From: Ariolimax columbianus | Lineage: Eukaryota; Mollusca; Gastropoda; Stylommatophora; Arionidae | Reading direction: 5' to 3' | NCBI GenBank assembly: GCA_036924085.1 | Contig: JAVGWX010000013.1 | Span: forward strand, 43,043,675 to 43,107,674 | Length of the DNA stretch: 64,000 nt | In this document: positions 50,336 through 60,622 of the stretch, in pieces | Layout: each line of letters begins with the position of its first letter | How positions within the stretch are numbered: position 1 is the stretch's first letter | Notes under the pieces: generated by a model | The model's input: only the letters and a program-made list of their open reading frames with translations | Database searches by the model: none | Told to the model about the DNA's origin: nothing | Program-made: the position numbers and the translations under genes

Positions 50336-50339
50336 CATT

Positions 50340-51003
50340 GGAAGAACTTTATGGTCATATATGTGAACTACAAAAGACAGTCAAGTTGATACAATAGACA
50401 ACATTGCAGATATAGACATATTTTTTGTGAATGGAAGAACTTTATGGTCATATATGTGAACTACAAAAGACAGTCAAGTTGATACAATAGACAACATTGC
50501 AGATATAGACATATTTTTTGTGAATGGAAGAACTTTATGGTCATATATGTGAACTACAAAAGACAGTCAAGTTGATACAATAGACAACATTGCAGATATA
50601 TAGACATATTTTTTGTGAATGGAAGAACTTTATGGTCATATATGTGAACTACAAAAGACAGTCAAGTTGATACAATAGACAACATTGCAGATATAGACAT
50701 ATTTTTTGTGAATGGAAGAACTTTATGGTCATATATGTGAACTACAAAAGACAGTCAAGTTGATACAATAGACAACATTGCAGATATATAGACATATTTT
50801 TTGTGAATGGAAGAACTTTATGGTCATATATGTGAACTACAAAAGACAGTGAAGTTGATACAATAGACAACATTGCAGATATAGACATATTTGTTGTGAA
50901 TGGAAGAACTTTATGGTCATATATGTGAACTACAAAAGACAGTGAAGTTGATACAATAGGCAACATTGCAGATATAGACATATTTTTTGTGAATGGAAGA
51001 ACA
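50340..51003. repeat. 93-bp minisatellite, about 7 copies
   Basis: Nearly identical units starting GAATGGAAGAACTTTATGGT; some have two extra bases (TA) near the end. Being 31 codons long, it keeps a minus frame open (50742-50981), which is not a gene. Confidence 0.95.
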
Positions 51004-51344
51004 ACAATGTGCTTGGCAGGTTACAGTTTTACTATCCATTCCTTTCCTTTTGGGCCCTGGTAACACTCAGTCGAGATAGCAGAATTAGAAATATATTCCC
51101 TATGGTTATGTATGATGTACTTTGTTGTGAGCATTCGTACACATCACTACATTGTGGAACAGTCACAATTTTTAACATGGTGGAGCTGTGGTAGTGCTGT
51201 GAATTAAAATAAAGCGTACAAAACATTTATGGATGTGGTCAGCTACCATGCTAAAATAACAGAAATGAAACTTATGTTACGACCCAAAGGTCTTCATCGG
51301 GGACCACCAACAACAAGAATATGAGCTAACAAATCATAGAGCAA

Positions 51345-51470
51345 GGGATGAATGCATAAAATAGAGATAATTATGTGTTCATTGTGGGTTGGATATTTGT
51401 GTGGGTCTGATATTTGTATGGGTCTGATGTTTATGTGAGTCAGATATTTGTGTGGGTCTGATATTTGGCT
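51345..51470. repeat. 18-bp minisatellite, about 5-6 copies
   Basis: Unit like GATATTTGTGTGGGTCT with drift. Confidence 0.8.
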
Positions 51471-51694
51471 GGACAACTGGTCATGCAATGTCATTTATTA
51501 TTACATTCTATAACCACGTGGGGACTCGTGATATTGATTATATATGTTCATTTATATTTACTGAAGCTGCTGCTTTTATCAAATAGGATTATCCTAGTCA
51601 GTGGCATGCCTAATGGGGGATGTTTTATTCCTGCTATATTCTCCATGCCCATATAAATATATACATATATATATCAACAGGTTCCATAGCTAGA

Positions 51695-52235
51695 TTCTAG
51701 AATCTCCAAGAGCCAGTTGCTCAGGGAAGCTGATTAACAATCTGGAATCCCCAAGAGCTAATCTCTCAGGCAAGCCGATTAACAATCTGGAATCCCCATA
51801 AGCTAATCTCTCAGCCAAGCCGATAAACAATCTGGAATCCCCAAAAGCTAATCTCTCAGCAAAGCCGATTAACAATCTGGAATTTCCAAAAGCTAATCTC
51901 TCAGGCAAGTTAATTAACAATCTGGAATCCTTTAGAGCTAATCTCTCAGCCAAGCCGATTAACAATCTATAATCCCCAAGAGCCAGTCATTCAGGCAAGC
52001 TGATTGACAATTTATAATCCCCAAGAGCCAGTCATTCAGGCAAGCTGATTGACAATCTATAATCCCCAAGAGCCAGTCATTCAGGCAAGCTGATTGAAAA
52101 TTTATAATCCCCAAGAGCCAGTCATTCAGGCAAGCTGATTGACAATCTATAATCCCCAAGAGCTAATCACTCAGGCAAGCTGATTGACAATCTAGAATCC
52201 ACAAGAGCCAATCTCTCAGAAAAGCCGATTAACAA
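51695..52235. repeat. 45-bp minisatellite, 12 copies in two subtypes
   Basis: Unit like AATCTGGAATCCCCAAGAGC TAATCTCTCAGGCAAGCCGA TTAAC. Left copies use the CTAATCTCTCAG form, right copies the CCAGTCATTCAG form. Being 15 codons long, it leaves minus frames of 91 and 66 codons open. Confidence 0.93.
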
Positions 52236-52534
52236 GAAGACGACAAATAAAAGTAACGATCAAAATACACAACGTCCCCACCCTTGATGGCACCACATCC
52301 TTCCTGGCACCTAGTCCCTGCACATTACGTCACTGTTCCCAGTTTTCACTACAAGAAAGATCATTTTATTTTTCGAACAGAGCGTTGTTTTAAGGAGCAG
52401 TGGATAGAGAAGCATTTGTATGGAAATTGTTGTTGCATTTGTTTAGCCTATGTATCTTTTAACTATTTCTAATTCCATAACTGTGGCCAGATTTCTTTCA
52501 AAACTTGTAAGTAATTATGTTCTTAGTTCTTCTA

Positions 52535-54365
52535 CGCTGGAGTGTAGGAATTTGCCAGATACATGTGTTATCTTATCGGCCGTCTTCTGTTGTTATTGTT
52601 GTTTAACGCCTACAATGAGTAGATTTACTCTTTTGTGCACCCTGAAAAGGGCATTAAGTGGCAGGTTGTAGTAGCTTTCCTTACATCCCGAGCGTGCTGA
52701 TAAAGGTGGACTGTGGTCCTCAAGGCTTGATACTCACTACTACGGGGATCACGTCGACCCACATCTCGTCAGCCAGACTGCCTTGAAAACAGCCTGTTTC
52801 CAGTGAACGCTTCATAGACAAGAGACAGCGGTCTTGGTCAGTTTTACTGTGCCTGACCCGAATAGTGTCTCAGTTCCCTGTCTTCTGTCCTGAAGTGTAG
52901 AGATTATCCAGAGAGTGGTACATTATAATATCATCTGAGGTGTAGAGATTAGCCAGAGAGTGGTACATTATCATTTCATCTGAGGTGTAGATGTTGGCCT
53001 GAAAGAGTTATGTTATCATATCAGCTGTCTTATATTCTGAAGTGTAAAGGTTAGTCAGAGAGAGTGATGTGCTGTCCTATCCTGTCATCTGAGAAGTAGA
53101 GGATAGTCAGAGCGCTGTCCTATCCTGTCATCTGAGAAGTAGAGGATAGTCAGAGAGCGCTGTCCTATCCTGTCATCTGAGAAGTAGAGGATAGTCAGAG
53201 AGTGCTGTCCTATCCTGTCATCTGAGATGTAGAAGCCAGTCAGAGTGCTGTCTATCCTGTCATCTGAGATGTAGCCGCCAGCCAGAGTGCTGTTCTATCC
53301 TGTCATCTGAGATGTAGAAGCCAGTCAGAGTGCTGTTCTATCCTGTCATCTGAGATGTAGAAGCCAGTCAGAGTGCTGTCTATCCTGTCATCTGAGATGT
53401 AGAAGCCAGTCAGAGCGCTGTCCTATCCTGTCATCTGAGATGTAGAAGCCAGTCAGAGCGCTGTCTATCCTGTCATCTGAGATGTAGAAGCCAGTCAGAG
53501 TGCTGTTCTATCCTGTCATCTGAGATGTAGAAGCCAGTCAGAGTGCTGTTCTATCCTGTCATCTGAGATGTAGAAGCCAGTCAGAGCGCTGTCTATCCTG
53601 TCATCTGAGATGTAGAAGCCAGCCAGAGTGCTGTTCTATCCTGTCATCTGAGATGTAGAAGCCAGCCAGAGTGCTGTTCTATCCTGTCATCTGAGATGTA
53701 GAAGCCAGTCAGAGTGCTGTTCTATCCTGTCATCTGAGATGTAGAAGCCAGTCAGAGCGCTGTCTATCCTGTCATCTGAGATGTAGAGGATAGTCAGAGA
53801 GCGCTGTCCTATCCTGTCATCTGAGATGTAGAAGCCAGTCAGAGCGCTGTCCTATCCTGTCATCTGAGATGTAGAAGCCAGTCAGAGTGCTGTCTATCCT
53901 GTCATCTGAGATGTAGAAGCCAGTCAGAGCGCTGTCCTATCCTGTCATCTGAGATGTAGAAGCCAGTCAGAGCGCTGTCCTATCCTGTCATCTGAGATGT
54001 AGAAGCCAGTCAGAGCGCTGTCCTATCCTGTCATCTGAGATGTAGAAGCCAGCCAGAGTGCTGTTCTATCCTGTCATCTGAGATGTAGAAGCCAGTCAGA
54101 GCGCTGTCCTATCCTGTCATCTGAGATGTAGAAGCCAGTCAGAGTGCTGTTCTATCCTGTCATCTGAGATGTAGAAGCCAGTCAGAGTGCTGTTCTATCC
54201 TGTCATCTGAGATGTAGAAGCCAGTCAGAGTGCTGTTCTATCCTGTCATCTGAGATGTAGAAGCCAGTCAGAGTGCTGTTCTATCCTGTCATCTGAGATG
54301 TAGAAGCCAGTCAGAGTGCTGTCTATCCTGTCATCTGAGATGTAGCCGCCAGCCAGAGAGTGCTG
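52535..54365. repeat. 43-bp minisatellite, about 30 copies plus older flanking units
   Basis: Core 53060-54365: units like TGTCCTATCCTGTCATCTGA GATGTAGAAGCCAGTCAGAG CGC, some 42 bp. Left of it are longer, older units (GTGTAGAGATTAGCCAGAGA GTGGTACATTATCA). A SINE A is inserted in the first unit at 52591-52879. Confidence 0.93.
52591..52879 (-). mobile_element. SINE family A with 9-bp target duplication inside a satellite unit
   Basis: 289 bp flanked by GTCTTCTGT at 52582-52590 and 52880-52888. Removing it restores a continuous repeat unit (CTTCTGTCCTGAAGTGTAGA). Confidence 0.92.
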
Positions 54366-54544
54366 TGTTGTGCTCTCAACTATTATCTATCCAGAAACAT
54401 AAAGAAGAACATTATGTCCTATCAGCAGTCTTTCCTTTGACCTGTTTCTAGTCTTGTCCTCAGCACTTCAGATGTCCATCTTATGTTGCCCTCACATTGC
54501 TATTCAGGTTGCCCTTGATATCTATGCTTGTCATGATTCCCGAT

Positions 54545-54888
54545 CTTCTGCAAGATAAGGCCAAGCCATCATATCTGGAACTGTGTCACTCCTGTCTTCT
54601 CCAACTCTGCGGACATGGCCAAGCCATCACATCTGGAACTGTGTCACTCCTGTCTTCTCCAACTCTGCGGACATGGCCAAGCCATCACATCTGGAACTGT
54701 GTCACTCCTGTCTTCTCCAACTCTGCGGACATGGCCAAGCCATCACATCTGGAACTGTGTCACTCCTGTCTTCTCCAACTCTGCGGACATGGCCAAGCCA
54801 TCACATCTGGAACTGTGTCACTCCTGTCTTCTCCAACTCTGCGGACATGGCCAAGCCATCACATCTGGAACTAGGTCACTCCTGTCTT
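54545..54888. repeat. 58-bp minisatellite, about 6 copies
   Basis: Units like GGACATGGCCAAGCCATCAC ATCTGGAACTGTGTCACTCC TGTCTTCTCCAACTCTGC, almost identical. Length 58 is not a multiple of 3, so all three + frames stay open with the same rotating peptide. Confidence 0.96.
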
Positions 54889-54904
54889 TTAAAGGATGTT
54901 GTAT

Positions 54905-55170
54905 CACCTGAGTAGCAGGAGTGGTTGAGCATTTGCTTCTCATTGCAAAGGTGCCAGGTTCCATCAGTTACCTGCACACTCCAGTCAACCTAGTTGTAAA
55001 TTGGTACCTGGCTTGCTGTTATATAAGGAAAGGCAGCAAGGAAGGGAAATTGCCCACCCAACCTCATTAAAAGCTGATGCATAGTACAATGAAATTTCTA
55101 ACACTTCATCTCCAATAGCAGCATCTGCCATGGGACTACCTTTTCCTGTATTACCTGGTTCGAACATTAT
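54905..55170 (+). mobile_element. SINE family D
   Basis: CACCTGAGTAGCAGGAGTGG, GTGCCAGGTTCCATC, AACCTAGTTGTAAATTGGTA, AACACTTCATCTCCAATAGC. Confidence 0.72.
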
Positions 55171-55555
55171 CTCATCTTGTTACCATGACTACCTTCTTTG
55201 CATATATCATTTCTGAGATTTGAAGTTGACAATATGTAATTAAAGAAGTTATTGAAATGTATACGGTCTGAGATATTTAATGTGTATGATCTTTTCTAGT
55301 TAAAAGTATCTTTCTTACACAGTTTATCTGCTTTGGGTAATAAAGACTCATAAAGGTATTCAATTGTTGGATTTGTTTCTGAGTATCTTGTCTTTGTTTC
55401 ATTCCACAATTTTATTTTTTTTACAAATGAATAGTCTTCTAAACCAGTATAAAAACGTAAAGTTTAAATAATTCAATTATTCGTGTTTAATATCAAATAT
55501 TAAAATTGTCTGTCAAAAGTTTAAATATTGATGGGAACTCCTAGGAGATGCTTGC
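55171..55555. other. No gene seen
   Basis: AT-rich spacer; nothing recognised. Confidence 0.4.
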
Positions 55556-56085
55556 ACAAAACCATACCACGCTAATATCACCGGGGGAAAAAAAGCATTA
55601 GTTATACCTAGATTGGAGTACTGTGTATAGGTTGAGTCATTATCGTAGGTGAAGGTATATAAACTTGCTGGAATGGATACAAAGAACAGCGACAAAACTG
55701 ATAGTAGTATTGCAGAATTAAAGTTATGAGGAAAGACTCATAAAAATCAACCTATAGTGTCTAGCAAAGAGAAGAATTCGAGGTGATTTAATGCAGGTTT
55801 ATAAAATAATAAACGGAAAGGATAAATTAGACTATAACAAGTGTTTCAAAATACAGCCGCCTGCAAGAATGAAAGGGCTCAGCCACAAATGAATTAATTA
55901 AAGATCCAGATTATATACCGGGAAATATTTTTTTATTCAGAGGGGTGACTGCTGGGAATGCATTGCCACAGTAAATAGTGGAGGCAGGGTGGTCAAGAAT
56001 AAATTGGATGTGCATAGAGATTTTTAGATGAAGTGAATGTAAAAGAAACTGGGTTTATCTGCAGTCTTCTAACCCAGTATAATGA
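55556..56085 (+). mobile_element. LINE C-terminal tail
   Basis: QREEFEVI, CRFIK..., YNKCFKIQPPARM-like reading, ELIKDPDYIPGNIFLF, TAGNALPQ, ESSNPV. Frameshifts throughout. Same tail as 24690-25930 and 30625-30815. Confidence 0.72.
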
Positions 56086-56129
56086 CGTTAAGTTAGTAAC
56101 CCCCCTATCTGGATTACATTTTCCTTCTT

Positions 56130-56420
56130 CATGGTTTGTCATGAAAAAGATGTTTGTGACGTGTAGTTTACAGCGAGGTTGTGGTAACTGCGCCTTTCAG
56201 CCTGACACATTCGATTTAAGCACAATATTTTGGGAGACCTGGTATGCCTTCCCTCTACGATCCCTAATCTCATCCAGGCTGCATGGTTGTAGTCTGTTTC
56301 CAGGGCCGTCACTTCGAGGTGGAATCGAGTCTTGATCAGTTATGGGTGACTGACCCTGATGCAAGTTGACAGCTTAGGGTCGCTGGTGCTGTCAGCTCAT
56401 TCACGGCTGCAACTTCCGCC
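56130..56420 (-). mobile_element. SINE family B2, antisense
   Basis: GTGTAGTTTACAGCGAGGTT, CGCCTTTCAGCCTGACACAT, GGCTGCATGGTTGTAGTCTG, TTAGGGTCGCTGGTGCTGTC. Confidence 0.6.
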
Positions 56421-56424
56421 CTGG

Positions 56425-56545
56425 AGATCGTATTCATCCCCAGCTCGTTGGCCAGACTGATGTAACACAGCCTGTTTTCAGGAACCTTGGCGAGGGCGTG
56501 AAGTGGGCGTCTTGATGAGTATATATCACCTGACCTTGAAGCTAG
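56425..56545 (-). mobile_element. SINE family A2 fragment
   Basis: CCCAGCTCGTTGGCCAGACT, ACAGCCTGTTTTCAGGAACC, CACCTGACC. Confidence 0.5.
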
Positions 56546-56559
56546 TCAGTGAAAGAAAA

Positions 56560-56812
56560 TACACAGTGTGGGCTAGTGGTTAAGTGACACGGCTCACAAT
56601 CCGAAGGTGCTGGGTTCGACCCCCTTCACAGCACCGGCCGTTACCCCGGGGAAGCAAACCCATAGAAAATGCAGGAGGTAGCAGACCCTTACATAAAATA
56701 CATGCTGAAGTAGGATGCACTGGTCCGACGGGCGCAAAATAAAAACTACAGTGCAATGCACACCGCTTTGAGGAATAGAGAAATAAGGCTAACACGAAAA
56801 AAACAATTTTAA
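56560..56812 (+). mobile_element. tRNA-derived SINE family C, best promoter
   Basis: GTGTGGGCTAGTGGTTAAGT (box A), GGGTTCGACCCCC (box B), CCCGGGGAAGCAAACCC, ending in ACGAAAAAAAC. Confidence 0.85.
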
Positions 56813-56814
56813 AT

Positions 56815-57480
56815 TGGGACTGAATATCAACATCAAGAAGCTCCTTATTATTAACCCCATCAACAAAGAGACAATTATGCTGATTGGAGAGGTCTGTGAC
56901 TTTACCTGTGTGGGCATCCAATTGATACAGGATACAGATGGAAAGACCAGAATTAGAAAGACTCAAAAGCCCATTCCTGACACTAAACAACACATCCACA
57001 ACCAGAAAAATCAAAATTCACACTAGTGTCAAGTTGGTATAGATGTAGGGAGCAGAATCATCGAGAACTACCTAGGCCATACAACGCAAGACTCCAATCC
57101 TTCGTTAGCAGATGCCTACGAAGGATGATGGGTATAAAGTGACAGGACATGGTGAGGAATGAAGACTTGTGTTCATAAAGTGGCAGGACATGGGGAGGAA
57201 TGAAGACCTGTTTTCATAAAGTGGCAAGACATGGGGAGGAATGATGACCTGTCTTCATTAAGTGACAGGACATGGGGAGGAATGTTGACCTGTGGGAAAG
57301 AAGTCAACCATAGCCACAGTAACAACAAATTCAGAGGGGGAAAAAATGGGGTCTGACAAAGACATATGTTGAGGAAGGCACCATCCAGCCGTCAAGTCAG
57401 GGTCTCACATGAAATCCATAGTGAAAGAAACAGCGAGGTAGACCAAAAAATACTTCTCAGTGTTTCAACCAGTTGTATTG
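56815..57480 (+). mobile_element. LINE reverse-transcriptase tail with internal repeat
   Basis: LGLNINIKKLLIINPINKET then LIGEVCDFTCVGIQL matches the LGL.IN..KTK....N pieces of LINE reverse transcriptases. From 57145 to 57295 a segment of about 42 bp (GACATGGGGAGGAATGA...) repeats four times. The tail then runs to 57480. Confidence 0.68.
57145..57295. repeat. About 42-bp repeat inside a LINE tail, 4 copies
   Basis: AAGTGRCARGACATGGGGAG GAATGAAGACCTG...TTCATA, written with R for A/G. It appears to be a locally multiplied piece of the LINE itself. Confidence 0.8.
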
Positions 57481-58020
57481 CCACTGGTCCAAGGTAGCTC
57501 GAGGCCAGATAATGAAGTTTATGACTAGCGCAGTTTCTTCCTCACTCTAATTCAAATACAGCGCAAGTTACATCATCAAGACAAAAAAACAACAACTAAT
57601 GATGTCGCTATAATTGCATGTGATGAGCAACTAACACGGAAAAGAGAGTGAGAAGGAACTACGATTTAATGATTACACATAGAGTGAGGCAAAAAGAGTA
57701 GCCCAGGACTGTGCTTGCTAGCGTAATCTGGTCAATGGTCTATGCACCGATAAGAGCGATGGGCATTGTTTGATCAGACTCACCTTTTCAACCAGTGTCC
57801 TTGTCTTATATGTGGGCGTATAAACAGAAAGGTAGCTCTGTTGCAGTTCCGGTAATAGTGGAAGAAGTGTTAGAGACTTGTATGAAGTTTCAACTTTGAC
57901 GTGGAGCTGGATGCAACTACTTTCCTCGCCTAGTCTTGTAAGGTACTAATTTACAGTAAACTGGTACATATAATCACAGTATTAAAAAAACATGTATGCA
58001 TTGTAATGACATTTCTTTAA
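57480..58020. other. Relative of the 25-kb retroposon, then no gene seen
   Basis: 57490-57600 parallels 25575-25680 (TTGCCACTGG, GCGCAGTTTCTTCCTCACT). The remainder is unassigned. Confidence 0.45.
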
Positions 58021-58024
58021 ACAT

Positions 58025-58340
58025 CAGATACTGGTGGGACCAGTTGAATAGAAGAGAGCAGATGGTGGTCTTCAGACTCCGCAGAGACCACAACAGAGGT
58101 GCCATCTATTCAATAAACTGAAGATATGTGCTACTGACGAATCCATCTGTGGTACTGGGAAAATGACCCCTGGACATCTGCTGCAAAATTGTCCGGCATA
58201 CGAGGATCAGAGAAAGCACATGTGGCCACCACCAGTGCCAACACTGCAGTGTCGACAGCCTCAGGATGACCGCTGGTTTCTTCGAACAAATTCAAGTTGA
58301 CGTCTGACATCGTACGAAGAAGAAGAAGAAGAAGGATACT
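58025..58340 (+). mobile_element. Jockey-like LINE 3' end with GAA tail
   Basis: WWDQLNRREQMVVFRLR-like reading, GTGKMTPGHLLQNCPAYEDQ, DSLRMTAGFFEQIQVDV, then CGTACGAAGAAGAAGAAGAA. Close to 4434-4840. Confidence 0.8.
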
Positions 58341-58554
58341 GGTGAGTGATTGGCTTGAGAATTTCTCCATCCCAAATAAGAATGAATGTATGGAGAGTAA
58401 GTCAGTAAGTAGGTCACAAACTAATACGGGATAGCTGAAAAATGTAGTTGGTAGTTTCTAATGGTGTAATTAGGTGGTAGTAACGTCCAGCTTTGCGACT
58501 GCTGTAGTTAACAGCCACTAGGTTTCGCATGCACGTGCACAGCTCAATAACAAT

Positions 58555-59205
58555 ATGGCGTTCGTGCTCACAGAGTGTACAATCACAGACCAGCGTGCTG
58601 TTGTGCGTTGTTTATTTGCGGATTTCTTGTCAGCAAAAGGACGTTCTGCAAAGGATATCCATAAAGAAATACTTTCTATTCACGATGAGAAGTGTCTGTC
58701 GTTTAATGCGATGCATAACTAACTTGGCTTGGCTTCGTTCGTTCTCAATCTCCCGCTACCAAACCCTGAATGTAGTCCAGAGAACTGAATGCGTTGTGCC
58801 GTAGTTTACTGCTTGACTGCGATATTTGCACCTTTCAGTCCAACACATCCGACCAGCAAGCATTTTTTTAGTACCGGGTTAGCTTTCCCTCTTCGATCCC
58901 TTCTCCTTAGCTAGTCTGCCCTGCTGCAGCCTGTTATCCAGGATCACCGCATGGAGGTGTAGAAGGGTTTTGGCAGCTGTGGTTCGCTGGCCCTGACGCT
59001 AGCAGTCAGCTATGGGTCGCTGACTACTGCAGCTCATGCGCTGCTCAGCATCTTGATCCCGGTACATAACTGAGTCAATACATTTTCTCAAAGATGTTCC
59101 AAGAATCTGGATGAAGCGGTCCTCCTGTTCAGATTGTTACATACGACCTTCAGGAGACAATTGACCGACTAGGGTGGCAACTTCTTGTACATCAACCTTA
59201 AAGTT
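58555..59205 (+). mobile_element. mariner transposase remnant split by SINE B
   Basis: ATG at 58555 opens MAFVLTECTITDQRAVVRCL, then SAKGRSAKDIHKEILSIHDE and AMHN: the first helix-turn-helix of a mariner transposase. After the SINE it goes on HNWVNTFSQ, jumps over most of the catalytic core, and reads ETIDRLGWQLLVHQP. An internal deletion and the SINE make it dead. Confidence 0.8.
58721..59064 (-). mobile_element. SINE family B inside a mariner remnant
   Basis: Antisense, flanked by CATAACT at 58714-58720 and 59065-59071. Excising it joins the transposase reading HN to W. Confidence 0.88.
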
Positions 59206-59640
59206 CCGACTTAGCCTTAGTTCCTACTTAGCCTTAGTTCCGACTTAGTCTTAGCTCCGACTTAGCCTTAGTTCCGACTTAGCCGTAGCCTTAGTTCCTA
59301 CTCAGCCTTAGTTCCGACTTAGTCTTAGCTCCGACTTAGCCTTAGTTCCGACTTAGCCTTAGTTCCAACTTAGCCTTAGCCTTAGTTCCGGCTTAGCCTT
59401 AGCCTTAGTTCCGACTTAGCCTTAGTTCCGGCTTAGTCTTAATTCCGACTCAGCCTTAGCCCCTACTTAGCCTTAGTCCTGACTTAGCCTTAGCCTTAGT
59501 TTCGACTTAGCCTTACTTCCGACTTAGGCTTAGCCTTAGTTCTGACAGCCTTAGCCTTAGCTCCGACTTAGCCTTAGTTTCGACTAAGCCTTAGTTCCGA
59601 CGTAGCCTTAGTTCCGACTTAGCCTTAGTTCCGACTATTT
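59205..59640. repeat. 17-bp satellite, about 25 copies
   Basis: Unit GTTCCGACTTAGCCTTA, with 6- and 11-bp insertions of CCTTAG in places. The first unit lies exactly where the mariner coding sequence should read (Y)SPDLAP. Confidence 0.93.
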
Positions 59641-59773
59641 GATGCACTAACACTCCCAACCCACCCTCCTTGACGGAAGACCTTTCAGGAATGACGTAGA
59701 GGTTGAACTTGAACTGCGAATGGGACAGAGACAGCAGTTCGACGTACTCAACTTGCAAGTATTGTCTCAACGA
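59641..59773 (+). mobile_element. Possible mariner continuation
   Basis: DGRPFRNDVEVELELRMGQR resembles the G.RF..D.EVE..VR.WL segment that follows SPDLAPSDF in mariner transposases. Weak. Confidence 0.4.
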
Positions 59774-60131
59774 CTGGGATCAAGATGCTGAGCAGCACAT
59801 GAGCTGCAGTGGTCAGCGACCATAGCTGACTGCTAGCGTCAGGACCAGCGAACCATAGCTGCCAAGACCCTTCTACACCTCCACGTGGTGATCCTGGATA
59901 ACAGACTGCAGCAGGGCAGACTGGCTAAGGAGAAGGGATCGAAGAGAGAATGCTTACCCGGTACTCAAAAAATGCTTGCTGAAGTCGGATGTGTTGGACC
60001 GAAAGGTGCAAATATCGCAGCCAAGCTATAAACTACAACACAACGCATTCCGTTCTCTGGACTACATTCTGCTACTTACCCTTTCAGGGCTTGGTAGTGG
60101 GAGATTAAGAAAGAACGAACGAAGAAGAAGA
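59774..60131 (+). mobile_element. SINE family B, sense, 10-bp target duplication
   Basis: Starts CTGGGATCAAGATGCTGAGC and ends AACGAACGAAGAAGAAGA. GTCTCAACGA flanks at 59764-59773 and 60132-60141. Confidence 0.92.
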
Positions 60132-60141
60132 GTCTCAACGA

Positions 60142-60335
60142 TTGATCGCCGTTGTCTCCCCATCTTTAGTCACGTTGCTCACCTTTCCCGGGAAGTGCCA
60201 GCCCACGAGATGCTCCGACAGGCTGGGGGGGGGGGGGGGGGGAGTTACGGAAAGAAGCAGTGCTCATTCAGGAGACGTCATCGGGGCCGCCCTTGCAACA
60301 CCTGGATAAAACAGATGCGCCAATAGTATGAATTA
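60142..60335 (+). mobile_element. LINE reverse-transcriptase tail
   Basis: LPIFSHVAHLSREVPAHEML, then a G run of 18 (60225-60242), then RRRHRGRPCNTWIKQM. Typical HVARL...P....GRP...W..Q tail. The long frame 59976-60326 is a chance fusion of SINE and LINE. Confidence 0.78.
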
Positions 60336-60622
60336 TGCATTGGATATGGATAGTGGTGACATTTTGTGATCCATCAATACCCGTCACTTTGGACGTTGAC
60401 ATTGCTATCAATGAAGTAATAAAGTAGATGCGAGGGGGAAAGTTTTACCTTACCTTGTGTTCCAGGGATGTTGGGAAGCCTGCGAGTTCGAGATTCAAAG
60501 ACGCACCTTCGCAGTTTTGTATTTATTGATCCAATCTCGTAGTTTGCCAAGCTTGGCCAGCCTTCCCACGAGTCCAGACGTTAAACATGTTTGGCAACTA
60601 ATATTAAACACACCCCGACAAC

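Noticed and set aside
50742..50981. Minus-strand 79-codon repeat protein
   Set aside because: Comes from the 93-bp satellite; two-base insertions in some units break the frame, so it is not maintained.
51690..52159. Minus-strand leucine-rich 15-residue repeat proteins (91 and 66 codons)
   Set aside because: Produced by the 45-bp satellite, a multiple of three that happens to lack stops on the minus strand. No splice sites or conserved ends.
54497..54915. Three overlapping 98-125 codon frames with a repeated Cys-rich peptide
   Set aside because: They are one 58-bp satellite read in three frames; 58 leaves remainder 1 on division by 3, so the same peptide rotates through all frames. No flanking gene signals.
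59976..60326. 116-codon open frame with a glycine run
   Set aside because: A chance fusion of the antisense-neutral SINE B body with a LINE tail across a G run; the duplication GTCTCAACGA shows the join is an insertion boundary.
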